A stretch of 60,764 nucleotides of DNA, taken from contig CALVMB010000061.1 in assembly GCA_944341895.1 (NCBI GenBank), positions 1 through 60,764 on the forward strand. The letters are read 5' to 3'. The notes below the pieces were generated by a model. That model worked only from the letters and a program-made list of their open reading frames with translations. It had not been told where the DNA came from and searched no databases. This stretch comes from an uncultured Clostridia bacterium (lineage in GTDB: Bacteria > Bacillota > Clostridia > Christensenellales > Borkfalkiaceae). Below are positions 1 to 7,089 of the stretch, piece by piece; the first letter of the stretch is position 1, and every line of letters starts with the position of its first letter. The position numbers were made by a program, and so were the translations under genes.

Positions 1-77
1 GGAGTTACAGCCATTTTACGCTACTTATCAACTCCCCGAAGTTTTTCGCAACCGCTCTCGCGGATTCCCCTTGGCTT

Positions 78-152
78 TGGCAGCGGCGGTATGAATCGAA
101 CATACGCATAAGAGAGTCAAAGTCTCTTGCCTTACCGCTTGGCGACACCGCT
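78..152 (-). tRNA. tRNA-Gln (anticodon UUG), CCA encoded
   Basis: The minus strand folds as a complete cloverleaf. The acceptor AGCGGTG pairs with CGCCGCT (one G-U), the D arm is GCC/GGC, the anticodon stem AGAGA/TCTCT surrounds a loop with TTG, and the T arm is GTATG/CATAC with loop TTCGATT. The discriminator is G and CCA is encoded (80-78). It lies just downstream of the late regulator of the prophage operon, on the same strand, so it is probably a phage-borne tRNA that supplements host glutamine decoding during late expression. Confidence 0.93.
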
Positions 153-222
153 ATGGTCGTGAGCTTCACCTTCTCACGCTACCATTATCGCACAGAAAAA
201 ACTGTACTGCGGTGTACACTTT

Positions 223-618
223 TCAAAGAAGCTCTGCAAGGCGCTCAATGATTTTATTCACCCGCTTCTGCACTCCTTCTTTCGTGTAGCCAATATCCCT
301 GCCGATTTTCCAATAGGCTTTCCCGTTCACATAGCCGTCAAGGATTATCGTCTTATCCAAGGGGTCGAGCTTGTTTATCGCCTCGATGTACCGGGATTCC
401 AATTCTGTCGCTCGTTGTATGTATTTCGCCGTATCAAGAGCCGCGAGAACCGCTTCGATGTCTGCGATATTCTGTTTGACTTCGTCCGTCTGCTCCTGTT
501 TGCGCAAGATTTCCAAGCGCTCCTTGTGCCGTTTTTCAACCGTCAAGGAAACCTCGATACTATGCGTTATCTTCCGAAGAAGCCGAAGGTCTCTCTTGAT
601 TTTCTCCGTCGTCTCCAT
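223..618 (-). CDS. ArpU/sigma-region-4-like phage late transcription regulator
   Basis: A 131-residue protein with a charged N-terminal coiled-coil segment (about 1-65) and a C-terminal helix-turn-helix (about 80-131, around ILDGYVNGKAYWKIGRDIGYT). This is the layout of the ArpU/RinA/DUF1492 group, which activates late (packaging and structural) genes in phages of Bacillota. The start is ATG 618 rather than GTG 624, because GGGAGG at 625-630 sits 6 nt from ATG and abuts the GTG. It overlaps the upstream gene by 59 bp and is the last protein gene visible before the window edge, where terminase genes would be expected. Confidence 0.7.
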   Translation of the reverse strand: METTEKIKRDLRLLRKITHSIEVSLTVEKRHKERLEILRKQEQTDEVKQNIADIEAVLAALDTAKYIQRATELESRYIEAINKLDPLDKTIILDGYVNGKAYWKIGRDIGYTKEGVQKRVNKIIERLAELL

Positions 619-925
619 TCTCACCTCCCGGCTTCGGAATGAACTTTAAGCCCTGGCTTACCGCCTTACGCTCGTTCCCCTTGTAAAGCTCAAACCATAC
701 AAGGATTGCCTTGCTGCCCTTATCAACTGCCCCGAAGTACCGCAGTTCCTCACCCCTTTTCCGGATAGCGTTTTTGAGCTTCGTCCGCACCTCATCGGAC
801 TCTTGCGCTCCTTCCGTGTTATAACCCTGTTCCGAAAGGAAGGAATATCCGAGCTTGTCAATCGCGGCATAGACTTCGGAAGGGATTACATCAAAAATGT
901 CAATTTCTTTTTTCTTCCTTGCCAT
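560..925 (-). CDS. phage hypothetical protein, 121 aa
   Basis: Starts at ATG 925 behind a GGGAGG motif (931-936); the longer open frame upstream is only the antisense of its neighbour. The N-terminus is basic (MARKKKE) and the C-terminal 25 residues are acidic and low in complexity (GENGDDGENQERPSASSEDN). I recognise no catalytic motif. Its start codon overlaps the stop of the DUF3850 gene (TAATG), so translation is probably coupled. Its 3' end overlaps the ArpU-like gene. Function unknown; early phage operon member. Confidence 0.6.
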   Translation of the reverse strand: MARKKKEIDIFDVIPSEVYAAIDKLGYSFLSEQGYNTEGAQESDEVRTKLKNAIRKRGEELRYFGAVDKGSKAILVWFELYKGNERKAVSQGLKFIPKPGGENGDDGENQERPSASSEDNA

Positions 926-1353
926 TACCGCCTCCCTACAAGCTCGCCGAGAACTCGAATCGCGGTTTCCTGTTCCGAAATTTTTGCGTTCCGAAGGCAA
1001 ATCTCGTCTTTTGCGCGGGAAAGCGCCTCCTTGCTTTGACCCAACGCCCTGTTGAGAATTGCGAGCCTTTCTGTCTGGGCAGCTTGTTCTTCGTCCTCCT
1101 TCTGCGTAACAAAGGAAAACATACAGTAATTCGGAGCAAGCCCTTTGAATCCTGCGCCGTGCAAAACGTGCGTAATCCGAATTGTTATGCTGCGACCGGT
1201 AAACTTCTCGCCGTCCCACTCACACAAGCTGTATATGTCCCCAATTTTGAAGTCTCGGTCGTTGTACCGCACCTCCGCCCGCTTGAATCCGTCCGACACC
1301 GCTTCAAAGTATTCGGGAAGGATTTTCAAGACGTTCTCCTGCTTATCGCTCAT
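925..1353 (-). CDS. DUF3850 (ASCH/PUA-like) phage protein
   Basis: 142 residues. Residues 8-62 carry the DUF3850 signature (KILPEYFEAVSDGFKRAEVR, NDRDFKIGDIYSL, GRSITIRITHVL), a small beta-barrel of the ASCH/PUA fold thought to bind RNA or modified nucleotides. Residues 85-140 form a predicted coiled coil, an unusual addition to a domain that normally stands alone. Start ATG 1353 has GGAGGAG at 1361-1367. The stop overlaps the start of the next gene. Molecular role unproven for the family. Confidence 0.7.
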   Translation of the reverse strand: MSDKQENVLKILPEYFEAVSDGFKRAEVRYNDRDFKIGDIYSLCEWDGEKFTGRSITIRITHVLHGAGFKGLAPNYCMFSFVTQKEDEEQAAQTERLAILNRALGQSKEALSRAKDEICLRNAKISEQETAIRVLGELVGRR

Positions 1354-1519
1354 TTTTCATCTCCTCCATAATAAAATTTGCGTGTTCCTGCAACTCTCTG
1401 TCGTTTTCTTCGGCAGGGCAGTATCCTTCGTGTTGCTTATCGTCTGTGTCGCAGACTTCACCCCTGTCCCCATTCCAAAAACAGTAGCCGTCGCAGTAGT
1501 AATAGCATTTTCTTTTCAT
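1343..1519 (-). CDS. 58-aa cysteine-rich phage microprotein
   Basis: A small ORF filling what otherwise looks like a gap. It starts at ATG 1519, which overlaps the TGA of the upstream gene (ATGA), and ends with TAA inside the start of the DUF3850 gene (11-bp overlap). Both overlaps match the tight packing of the operon. It begins MKRKCYYYCDGYC and has five cysteines (residues 5, 9, 13, 23, 34) plus one histidine that could bind a metal, then an acidic helical tail. No family recognised. Function unknown; possibly a zinc-binding host-takeover peptide. Confidence 0.65.
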   Translation of the reverse strand: MKRKCYYYCDGYCFWNGDRGEVCDTDDKQHEGYCPAEENDRELQEHANFIMEEMKNER

Positions 1520-1920
1520 TTTTCACCTTTCAACTCCGCAAGACGGGCAAGCCCAGCCTCCTCATCGCCGTAAATCTCTTTGTGTTCTTGTAATGTACAC
1601 CACCGTACACAAAATCCGAAAAATGTGGCATACATTCTCGGCTCAATATCTCTTTTTATTTCTTTCACTTCCTCCGCTGCCTTCGATAATCTCTCACGCA
1701 ATTTGAAATTTTCGGATTTGACCCTTTCGACTTCATTTCTTAAAGAGCCGTTTTCAGCCAACAAGCGATGAATAAAATCAAACGCAACTCTTCCGAGGCG
1801 CTTATCGCACTCCCCGCCCCTGCTTCCAGACATCGCTCTTTTCCAAAAGGGGCATTCGGCTGAACAGGCTTTTGAACTTTGACAAAAATTTACGACCTTG
1901 ATAATTTCTTCATCAGTCAT
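1516..1920 (-). CDS. phage hypothetical protein with Cys cluster and coiled coil, 134 aa
   Basis: Starts at ATG 1920 (MTDEEIIKVVNFC), overlapping the upstream gene by 8 bp. A Cys cluster (C13, C19, C23, with another Cys near 38) lies in the first 40 residues and could form a zinc site; residues about 52-92 are a leucine- and glutamate-rich coiled coil. Proteins beginning MTDEEI with this Cys spacing are common in clostridial phages without a known role. The stop overlaps the start of the 58-aa Cys-rich gene by 4 bp. Confidence 0.6.
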   Translation of the reverse strand: MTDEEIIKVVNFCQSSKACSAECPFWKRAMSGSRGGECDKRLGRVAFDFIHRLLAENGSLRNEVERVKSENFKLRERLSKAAEEVKEIKRDIEPRMYATFFGFCVRWCTLQEHKEIYGDEEAGLARLAELKGEK

Positions 1921-2122
1921 CTTGCTTTTCCTCCGTAAACCCGCCAAGAGCCTCTCTCGTAACCTCATTTAGCCCGCTGATGAGTGAAAGATAGTCGCTC
2001 GAATCCCCTCTGCCGCGCAGAAGAATATGCGCTCCATTCTTCCCGACGACAACAACGGCACACAACTTCCCGCCAATGTTATCTACCGGAGTCCCCTTTT
2101 TATCTTTTACAATGACATTCAT
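1913..2122 (-). CDS. phage hypothetical protein, 69 aa
   Basis: Starts at ATG 2122 with GGAGGCG at 2128-2134, which lies inside the end of the upstream gene. The sequence (MNVIVKDKKGTPVDN, then a hydrophobic strand, then GLNEVTREALGG) suggests a small alpha/beta protein with no membrane segment. No family recognised. It sits among small zinc-binding proteins of the operon; function unknown. Confidence 0.55.
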   Translation of the reverse strand: MNVIVKDKKGTPVDNIGGKLCAVVVVGKNGAHILLRGRGDSSDYLSLISGLNEVTREALGGFTEEKQDD

Positions 2123-2123
2123 C

Positions 2124-2369
2124 TTACCGCCTCCTGTGCGAATTTGCATTCGGGCAAGTAGCAAAATGCGAAATGTAGCCGATACCAGACTCCTTGCCTT
2201 CTTCGCCTTCAAGGTCTGCCCGCACGACTTCGCCGTTCGGTCTTACTATGTTTGCCTTTCCGTCCTTGTTTTCCCAATACACGACTTCTTTTGCGTTGCA
2301 GGGCATAGCTTTCCCCGACGTTGTTTTTATCCAGATGATTTCTGCCCCGCAAGACTTACACCTCGCCAT
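2124..2369 (-). CDS. phage zinc-ribbon protein, 81 aa
   Basis: Begins MARCKSCGAEIIWIKT and continues SGKAMPCNAKEVVYW, a zinc-ribbon arrangement with CxxC, a later Cys and a final Cys near the C-terminus (ATCPNA). Proteins of this kind recur in Bacillota phages. The start (ATG 2369) overlaps the TAA of the clamp-like gene (TAATG), so it is probably translationally coupled. Likely binds nucleic acid or protein through the ribbon; not further assignable. Confidence 0.65.
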   Translation of the reverse strand: MARCKSCGAEIIWIKTTSGKAMPCNAKEVVYWENKDGKANIVRPNGEVVRADLEGEEGKESGIGYISHFATCPNANSHRRR

Positions 2370-3322
2370 TACTCCACCTCCGGCGTTCCGACATATACGA
2401 GAATTGCCTTTTTCCAAGGAAGCGCTTCCGCTTGTTCGTGTGCCATTTTTTCGACCTGCTCATCGGAAAGGCTTTTGTCTTTGTAAAGGATTTCTTCTGC
2501 GAAATACTCCTCGATTTCGTCTTGGTCTCCCCTTGCGTAGAAGCGATTTTCGCCATACTTTTCAACGCAAACATACTCGTCTACATAGCAATCGCCCCAC
2601 GAGCCAATCCAATAAGCGTACCCGTCATCAGCAACAACTTCGCTATACACCAACGGAACGACGGGCAGCGAAGGATTCTCGTTGATGAGCTTCACGAGCT
2701 TTGCAGTTTTTTCGTCCTCGATAGGATTTTCCGAGAACGATGTCCGAATAGGGAGAACAAGTTGGTCGAGCTGTATGCCGCCCTCGGCTTGCGCGCTGAT
2801 ACAAAACGCCTCCACTCTACTCCTCTTTGTTTCGAGAATTGCCAAGCGGTTTCTGTGGTCGTCGCCCGCTTCCGCAAGCGTTTTGAAAGCCCGCGAGAGA
2901 TATGTGGCATTTACGCCAATTTCTCTGTCGTGCTTCTTGGCGTTCTCCCAAATTTCTTCCATATCAACCTTCCACAAGTTAGGGTGTTGGAACGAGTATC
3001 GTATTTTTCCGATTGGTTGCTCAAATTCTACGGTCGTATTGGCTCCGTCCGAAGAGATGATGACATCGTTCATTTCACCTGCGCTCGTTTTGAACGGTAC
3101 CGCTTTGATATAAGCGACAAACTCCTCTTTGTTCGGCTCTTTGCAGGGAATGATGATTCTCCCCGAACGATAGCCGTCCAACGAATACCCAACGATTTTA
3201 TCCGCCTTGATTTCAAGGCGAATGTATTGCAATGCCGGTCGCGCATTATCTTTTGCGACACAATCCTTTAATGTGATGAGGATTTTCTTAAAAATCCTTT
3301 CGTTGATTTTAATGTTGTTCAT
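2369..3322 (-). CDS. two-domain sliding-clamp-like protein fused to a phage C-terminal domain
   Basis: 317 residues from ATG 3322 (AGGAGTT upstream). Residues about 1-100 resemble clamp domain 1 of DnaN (ARPALQYIRLEI, then GYSLDGYRSGRIIIP). Residues about 130-205 resemble clamp domain 3 (REIGVNATYLSRAFKTLA, ending DQLVLPIRT, compare the MPMR end of DnaN). The DnaN middle domain appears to be missing. Residues about 210-317 (NPSLPVVPLV, WIGSWGDCYVDEY) match a domain often seen alone in clostridial phages, role unknown. The neighbours are replication genes, which suits a processivity factor. The clamp assignment rests on motif resemblance, not a search. Confidence 0.5.
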   Translation of the reverse strand: MNNIKINERIFKKILITLKDCVAKDNARPALQYIRLEIKADKIVGYSLDGYRSGRIIIPCKEPNKEEFVAYIKAVPFKTSAGEMNDVIISSDGANTTVEFEQPIGKIRYSFQHPNLWKVDMEEIWENAKKHDREIGVNATYLSRAFKTLAEAGDDHRNRLAILETKRSRVEAFCISAQAEGGIQLDQLVLPIRTSFSENPIEDEKTAKLVKLINENPSLPVVPLVYSEVVADDGYAYWIGSWGDCYVDEYVCVEKYGENRFYARGDQDEIEEYFAEEILYKDKSLSDEQVEKMAHEQAEALPWKKAILVYVGTPEVE

Positions 3323-3324
3323 TT

Positions 3325-4789
3325 TTAACTCCTTTCGTTGAAGTGAGCGGTCGTTACCGCTATCGGAAACTCCTCTATTTCGCTCGCCCATAAGCACGAG
3401 CCTTTTCCGTTGAGCTGTTCCCATATCAGCGGGAAACCGCCGATACCGTCAAACAAACTCGCCATTGTTGCGTTGCGCTCAAAACAAGCACATAATCTTT
3501 TCAGCACCCACCGCCAGGGTGGTATTGCTATCGAATTACCGAGAGCCTTGTATCTTGCGGAATCATTTGATTCGTGTTTCTTCCCCTTGCTGTCAGTCCA
3601 TTCGCCAATGTCCGTCCATCCATCTGGGAATCCCTGCAATCTCTCGCATTCGAGGGGTGTAAGGCGGCGGACACCGTACTTATTCATAACGGCTTGTTGG
3701 TCGTGCATACAGTTCAATGCGCCAGCCACTTTATGAAGTCCCGTTTGCTGAACTTGACCGTTCCCTACCGCATAACACACCGCACCAGGACCCTTTGCGA
3801 CAAGCGTTTGAGAAACATCTTCATCGTTGATATTCGGGTCGAATTGCGCATTCTTTCCTTGATTGAAGGCGGCGCGGTCGATAGAATACAGCACCCCGAC
3901 GGAAGCCTGTCCTCCAACAGGATTCCCCGATGATAAACACGGGGACTTGTCTCCCGCTATCGGGTCTTGCGTAAGATGAAAGGCAAGTTCGTTGTCAAGG
4001 CAAAGAGGCACTTGATTTCCGCCCGTACCCATTCGGCTTTGAAGTGTCGGTGATTTTTCTCCGCATTCACGAATCACATCGTCTGCGTGGGTCATATCAT
4101 AGCAAACAGCCATTCCCGTACTTCCCGCCCGAAGCGTTTCGCTTCGTTCCACTTCTGCCCCAACACTTCTTGCCCTACTTCCCATTAAGTAGTTAAACCC
4201 GATTGCCGTTCCAACGTCTCTTTGAGAATCCTCGGAAGCTCTTTGCCTCTTGCCTCCGCCCGCCGAAGGACTCCACGACAGGCTTTTTCGGACAAAAAGT
4301 ATTTCGGGTGCGGATTGTCCTCCAAAATCTGCGATAAGTGCGATTCTACGACGGCGTTGGGGGACTCCCCAAAACTGCGCGTCGAGAACTCTCCAAGCGA
4401 CCGAATACCCGTTTCCCAAGATACAGCCGCTTGTTTCCCATTTACCCCCCCCCCGCAGGTCGAGGAATAGTGGCATTTTTATCTTTGATACGGCAGATTT
4501 CTTCGAGGACGACTCTAAAATCCTCTCCTCCGCTTGAACTGAAAGCACCTGGGACGTTTTCCCAAACGAAGTATCGAGGTCGAATAAACTCGTCTGCACA
4601 TATTTCACTTTGCTGTCTCATCTCCTTGATGATTCTTATTTGTTCCATAAACAAGCCGCTTCTTTCCCCTTGCAACCCCTCACGCTTGCCTGCAACGGAC
4701 AGGTCTTGGCAGGGGCTTCCGCCGATAATCACATCGACCATAGGGACTGTACAACCGTCAATTTTTGTTACATCGCCGAGGTGTTTCAT
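3325..4789 (-). pseudogene. circularly permuted DNA (cytosine-5) methyltransferase, frameshifted at a 10-G tract
   Basis: The gene opens with family motifs that normally come after motif I: MKHLGDVTKIDG, then motif IV GGSPCQDLSVAGK (catalytic Cys in PCQ), motif VI WENVPGAF and motif VIII QRRRRIALIADFGG. A target-recognition region and motifs IX and X follow (RRLTPLECERLQGFPDG; YKALGNSIAIPPW). Only then comes motif I (MASLFDGIGGFPLIWE, WASEIEEFPI), at the C-terminus. The start at 4789 overlaps the loader's stop (ATGA), so no N-terminal half is missing. At 4445-4454 a run of ten G (minus strand) shifts the frame to TAA; nine G would give an uninterrupted 487 codons. Phase-variable gene, dead gene or sequencing error are all possible. 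Expected product: 5-methylcytosine in phage DNA. Confidence 0.85.
4445..4454 (-). repeat. homopolymeric G(10) tract inside methyltransferase gene
   Basis: Ten consecutive C on the plus strand, ten G in the coding sense, falling between motif VI and motif VIII of the methyltransferase. Ten leaves the gene out of frame; nine (or twelve) restores it. Tracts of this length are prone to slipped-strand mispairing and also to sequencing error. Confidence 0.9.
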
Positions 4790-5655
4790 ATTCCGAGCCT
4801 CTTTGCGATTTCGCTTTTTCTCTTACACACATCACTTCGGAAGTCGTCGCCTTCCAACTTGATTACCCTCGTCGCCATTTCGTTGACTCTCTCAACGATT
4901 GCCTTGTCGAGACCGAGGACAGAGATAAGCTCGCCTATCGAATAATTTGACGAAAAGATTGTCGGTTTTTGAGCGTTATATCTCTCGTTGAGTACTTCAA
5001 AGAGTTTTTCCTCCGCCCACTTTGAAGATGTCGGCTGCGCTTCTCGTCCGAGGAACTCTTTGCCGAAGTCATCAATGAAGGCAAAATCGCAAGCCTTGAT
5101 TCGCGCAAGTAAACCGCCTTTCCCGTCGCCTCTTCCGTTGTACGAGGCGCTTATGTAGTCAAGCATTGAGGCAAGATTTGTATAGATACAATTCTGTTTC
5201 CGCCAAAGAAGCTCGTTGCAGATACACGCCGTGAGGTATGTCTTTCCTGTCGAATTGTCCCCATAGACATACAAGCCGATGTTGTATTTAAGGACTTCTT
5301 GCAGATTTTTGACATAGCTCTTTGCCTTTTCAAACGCTTCGAGATTGTTGGAGGTTATCGTCGCCGTCGTAAAGTTTGCGTTCTTATAGCGGTTTCCCAA
5401 AAGAGACAGCTCCCGGCGATTATAAAACTCGTCCAAATGCTTCCTGCGCTTTTCTTCGTCCTCTTGCTTTCGAGCTTCTTCGGCTTGACAGTCGCACATC
5501 ACGCGAATAGCCCATTTTCCGTCATCGGTGACAAACCACCGCCTTGTATTACACTTCTTGCAATACGGAAGGCTGTCGTCGCCCAAATATTCATCTTCGC
5601 GTAAAGGCTCTTCTCCGCTACGAAACGCCTCTTGAAGCTGTTTAAGGGTCGTCAT
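4786..5655 (-). CDS. DnaC/IstB-type AAA+ helicase loader
   Basis: 289 residues. An N-terminal Cys cluster (CKKCNTRRWF ... CDCQ, about residues 32-56) resembles the zinc site of phage DnaC-like loaders. The AAA+ core has Walker A GDNSTGKTY (about 132) and Walker B FAFIDDFGKE (about 189), then an SSNYS sensor segment. It would load a replicative helicase at the phage origin together with the DnaD-like protein encoded just upstream (1 bp between stop and next start). GGGAGG precedes ATG 5655. No phage helicase gene is visible in the window, so a host DnaB is the likely client. Confidence 0.85.
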   Translation of the reverse strand: MTTLKQLQEAFRSGEEPLREDEYLGDDSLPYCKKCNTRRWFVTDDGKWAIRVMCDCQAEEARKQEDEEKRRKHLDEFYNRRELSLLGNRYKNANFTTATITSNNLEAFEKAKSYVKNLQEVLKYNIGLYVYGDNSTGKTYLTACICNELLWRKQNCIYTNLASMLDYISASYNGRGDGKGGLLARIKACDFAFIDDFGKEFLGREAQPTSSKWAEEKLFEVLNERYNAQKPTIFSSNYSIGELISVLGLDKAIVERVNEMATRVIKLEGDDFRSDVCKRKSEIAKRLGI

Positions 5656-5656
5656 A

Positions 5657-6355
5657 TCATTCCTCCCTATTGTACTTCGACGGTGTTTCTTTCGGTAAAA
5701 CCTTCTTCGGCTTTTCTCTGCGTTCCCAAGTTCGGACGGCGGCTTTCCAATCTTTCATAGATTGATTCCCAACCTTCCACCCTTTCGACTCGTAAAAGTC
5801 AAAGAACTGTTCCGGGTCAATGTCGTTGTTCCTTTCGGCACAATAGGCTGCGATTTCCTCAACAGAAGGCTTTACGAACTTGGAGCGAGAGGCGGCTTGT
5901 CCGCCCTCTATACTCTCTTTATCCTTACCTTTCCTGTCTATAACCTTACCTAATCTAACCTGGGTACACATTTTGTCGCCAACTTGTACTACATCTTGTA
6001 CTACATCGTGTAAACATTCCGTGTACGCCTTCTTGTCATCGAGAGCAAGGGTGGATTTTTCTTCCACATAAGTTGTCGGCGTGTAGCGGTCTGGATTGAT
6101 GTAGTTATGGATTCGCCAATGTTTTATTACGACTACTCCGCTCTCAAAGGTCAGCAAAAACCGCTTTGCTATCAAGAGTTTTAAGTCATCTTCGCTCGCC
6201 CCGACCATAGTACGGATTCGCCTTGGATTGCTTACAAAACCGTCATCGTCAGCCCTCATCGACAAATGGAAGTAAAGAGCCTGCGTGGAAAGAGGCATAT
6301 CCAAAAAAGCATCGCTATCTATGATTCGTTTCGAGAACATTCTTCGCTCCGCCAT
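5657..6355 (-). CDS. DnaD-like phage replication initiation protein
   Basis: 232 residues. The N-terminus (MAERRMFSKRIIDSDAFLDMP, LYFHLSMRADDDGFVSNPRRI) is the winged-helix start typical of phage replisome organisers. The C-terminal part (about 165-215, FFDFYESKGWKVGNQSMKDWKAA) is the segment found after DnaD domains. It would bind the phage origin and recruit the DnaC-like loader encoded next. ATG 6355 follows AAGGAGGGGG. Residues 100-160 are a polar linker. Confidence 0.8.
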   Translation of the reverse strand: MAERRMFSKRIIDSDAFLDMPLSTQALYFHLSMRADDDGFVSNPRRIRTMVGASEDDLKLLIAKRFLLTFESGVVVIKHWRIHNYINPDRYTPTTYVEEKSTLALDDKKAYTECLHDVVQDVVQVGDKMCTQVRLGKVIDRKGKDKESIEGGQAASRSKFVKPSVEEIAAYCAERNNDIDPEQFFDFYESKGWKVGNQSMKDWKAAVRTWERREKPKKVLPKETPSKYNREE

Positions 6356-6364
6356 ACCCCCTCC

Positions 6365-6769
6365 TTAAAACGGAATATCGCCGTCGTCGTCGAACTCTTC
6401 AAGTTGCGGTTTTCTTCGACCCCCGCACCGGTCGCCCCGTTCGTCGTCGTTCTGTTTCGGAGTCAAAAACTCCACGTTTTGAGCCACAATTTCGGTTGCC
6501 GTCCTTTTGATACCGTCGTTCCCCTCGTAGGAGCGGGTCTGTATGCTCCCGCATATTGCGACTTTGTTCCCTTTTTTGCAGTACCTTGCAATAGTTTCCG
6601 CAATGCCGCGCCAAGCAGTACAGTTGAAAAAGTCCGTCTCTCTTTCACCGTCAGCGTTGGTATAGTCCCGATTGACAGCTATCGAAAAACGACAAACGCT
6701 TATGCCGCTTCCCGTCTCCGAGAGTTCTGGGTCTCTCGTGAGATTCCCGATAAGAAAAACCTTATTCAT
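6365..6769 (-). CDS. ssb: single-stranded DNA-binding protein
   Basis: 134 residues. A complete OB fold begins MNKVFLIGNLTRDPEL and includes RFSIAVNRDY and the FFNCTAWRG segment. An acidic tail ends DDDGDIPF, the partner-docking tip of bacterial SSBs. The Gly- and Arg-rich linker is short. It overlaps the upstream gene by 8 bp and has CGGAGG before ATG 6769. Serves phage replication and the recombination module encoded just upstream. Confidence 0.95.
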   Translation of the reverse strand: MNKVFLIGNLTRDPELSETGSGISVCRFSIAVNRDYTNADGERETDFFNCTAWRGIAETIARYCKKGNKVAICGSIQTRSYEGNDGIKRTATEIVAQNVEFLTPKQNDDERGDRCGGRRKPQLEEFDDDGDIPF

Positions 6770-7079
6770 TTTTTCCTCCGAGAATTTCAGCGAGAATCTT
6801 GGGGAACTCCTGCTTGATGACGGTTTCCTTCGCTTTCGCTACCGTTCTTTCCGCCGCCTCAATCGCACCGATAAAGGTTTGCGTATCGCACGAGGTTACA
6901 ACGACTCCTCCTGCCGACATCGTTCCGTTTATGCCGATGTCGATTGCATACGCACCAACAATCGCTCTGGTCGTAACATTGAACTCGTCCTTCCCCGTGT
7001 CGAGGTTTTTTACAATGAGCTGAAAGCCCTTTTTGTTGTTATGCTTTTCGTCTTTTACGACAAACTCCTTCGTTTTCAT
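6762..7079 (-). CDS. phage hypothetical protein, 105 aa
   Basis: Begins MKTKEFVVKDEKHNNKKGF; contains a central strand-rich stretch (SAGGVVVTSCDTQTFIGAIE) and an amphipathic C-terminal helix. Start ATG 7079 has AAGGAG upstream. It lies between the NinB-HNH fusion and ssb, so a role in recombination or replication is plausible, but no motif supports a specific function. Confidence 0.6.
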   Translation of the reverse strand: MKTKEFVVKDEKHNNKKGFQLIVKNLDTGKDEFNVTTRAIVGAYAIDIGINGTMSAGGVVVTSCDTQTFIGAIEAAERTVAKAKETVIKQEFPKILAEILGGKNE

Positions 7080-7089
7080 AGTCGTCTCC

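Noticed and set aside
1-60. ATG at 14 on the minus strand and a tRNA-like stretch at the window edge
   Set aside because: Only a few codons remain before the window ends and the SD is 16 nt away. As a tRNA the anticodon stem fails to pair.
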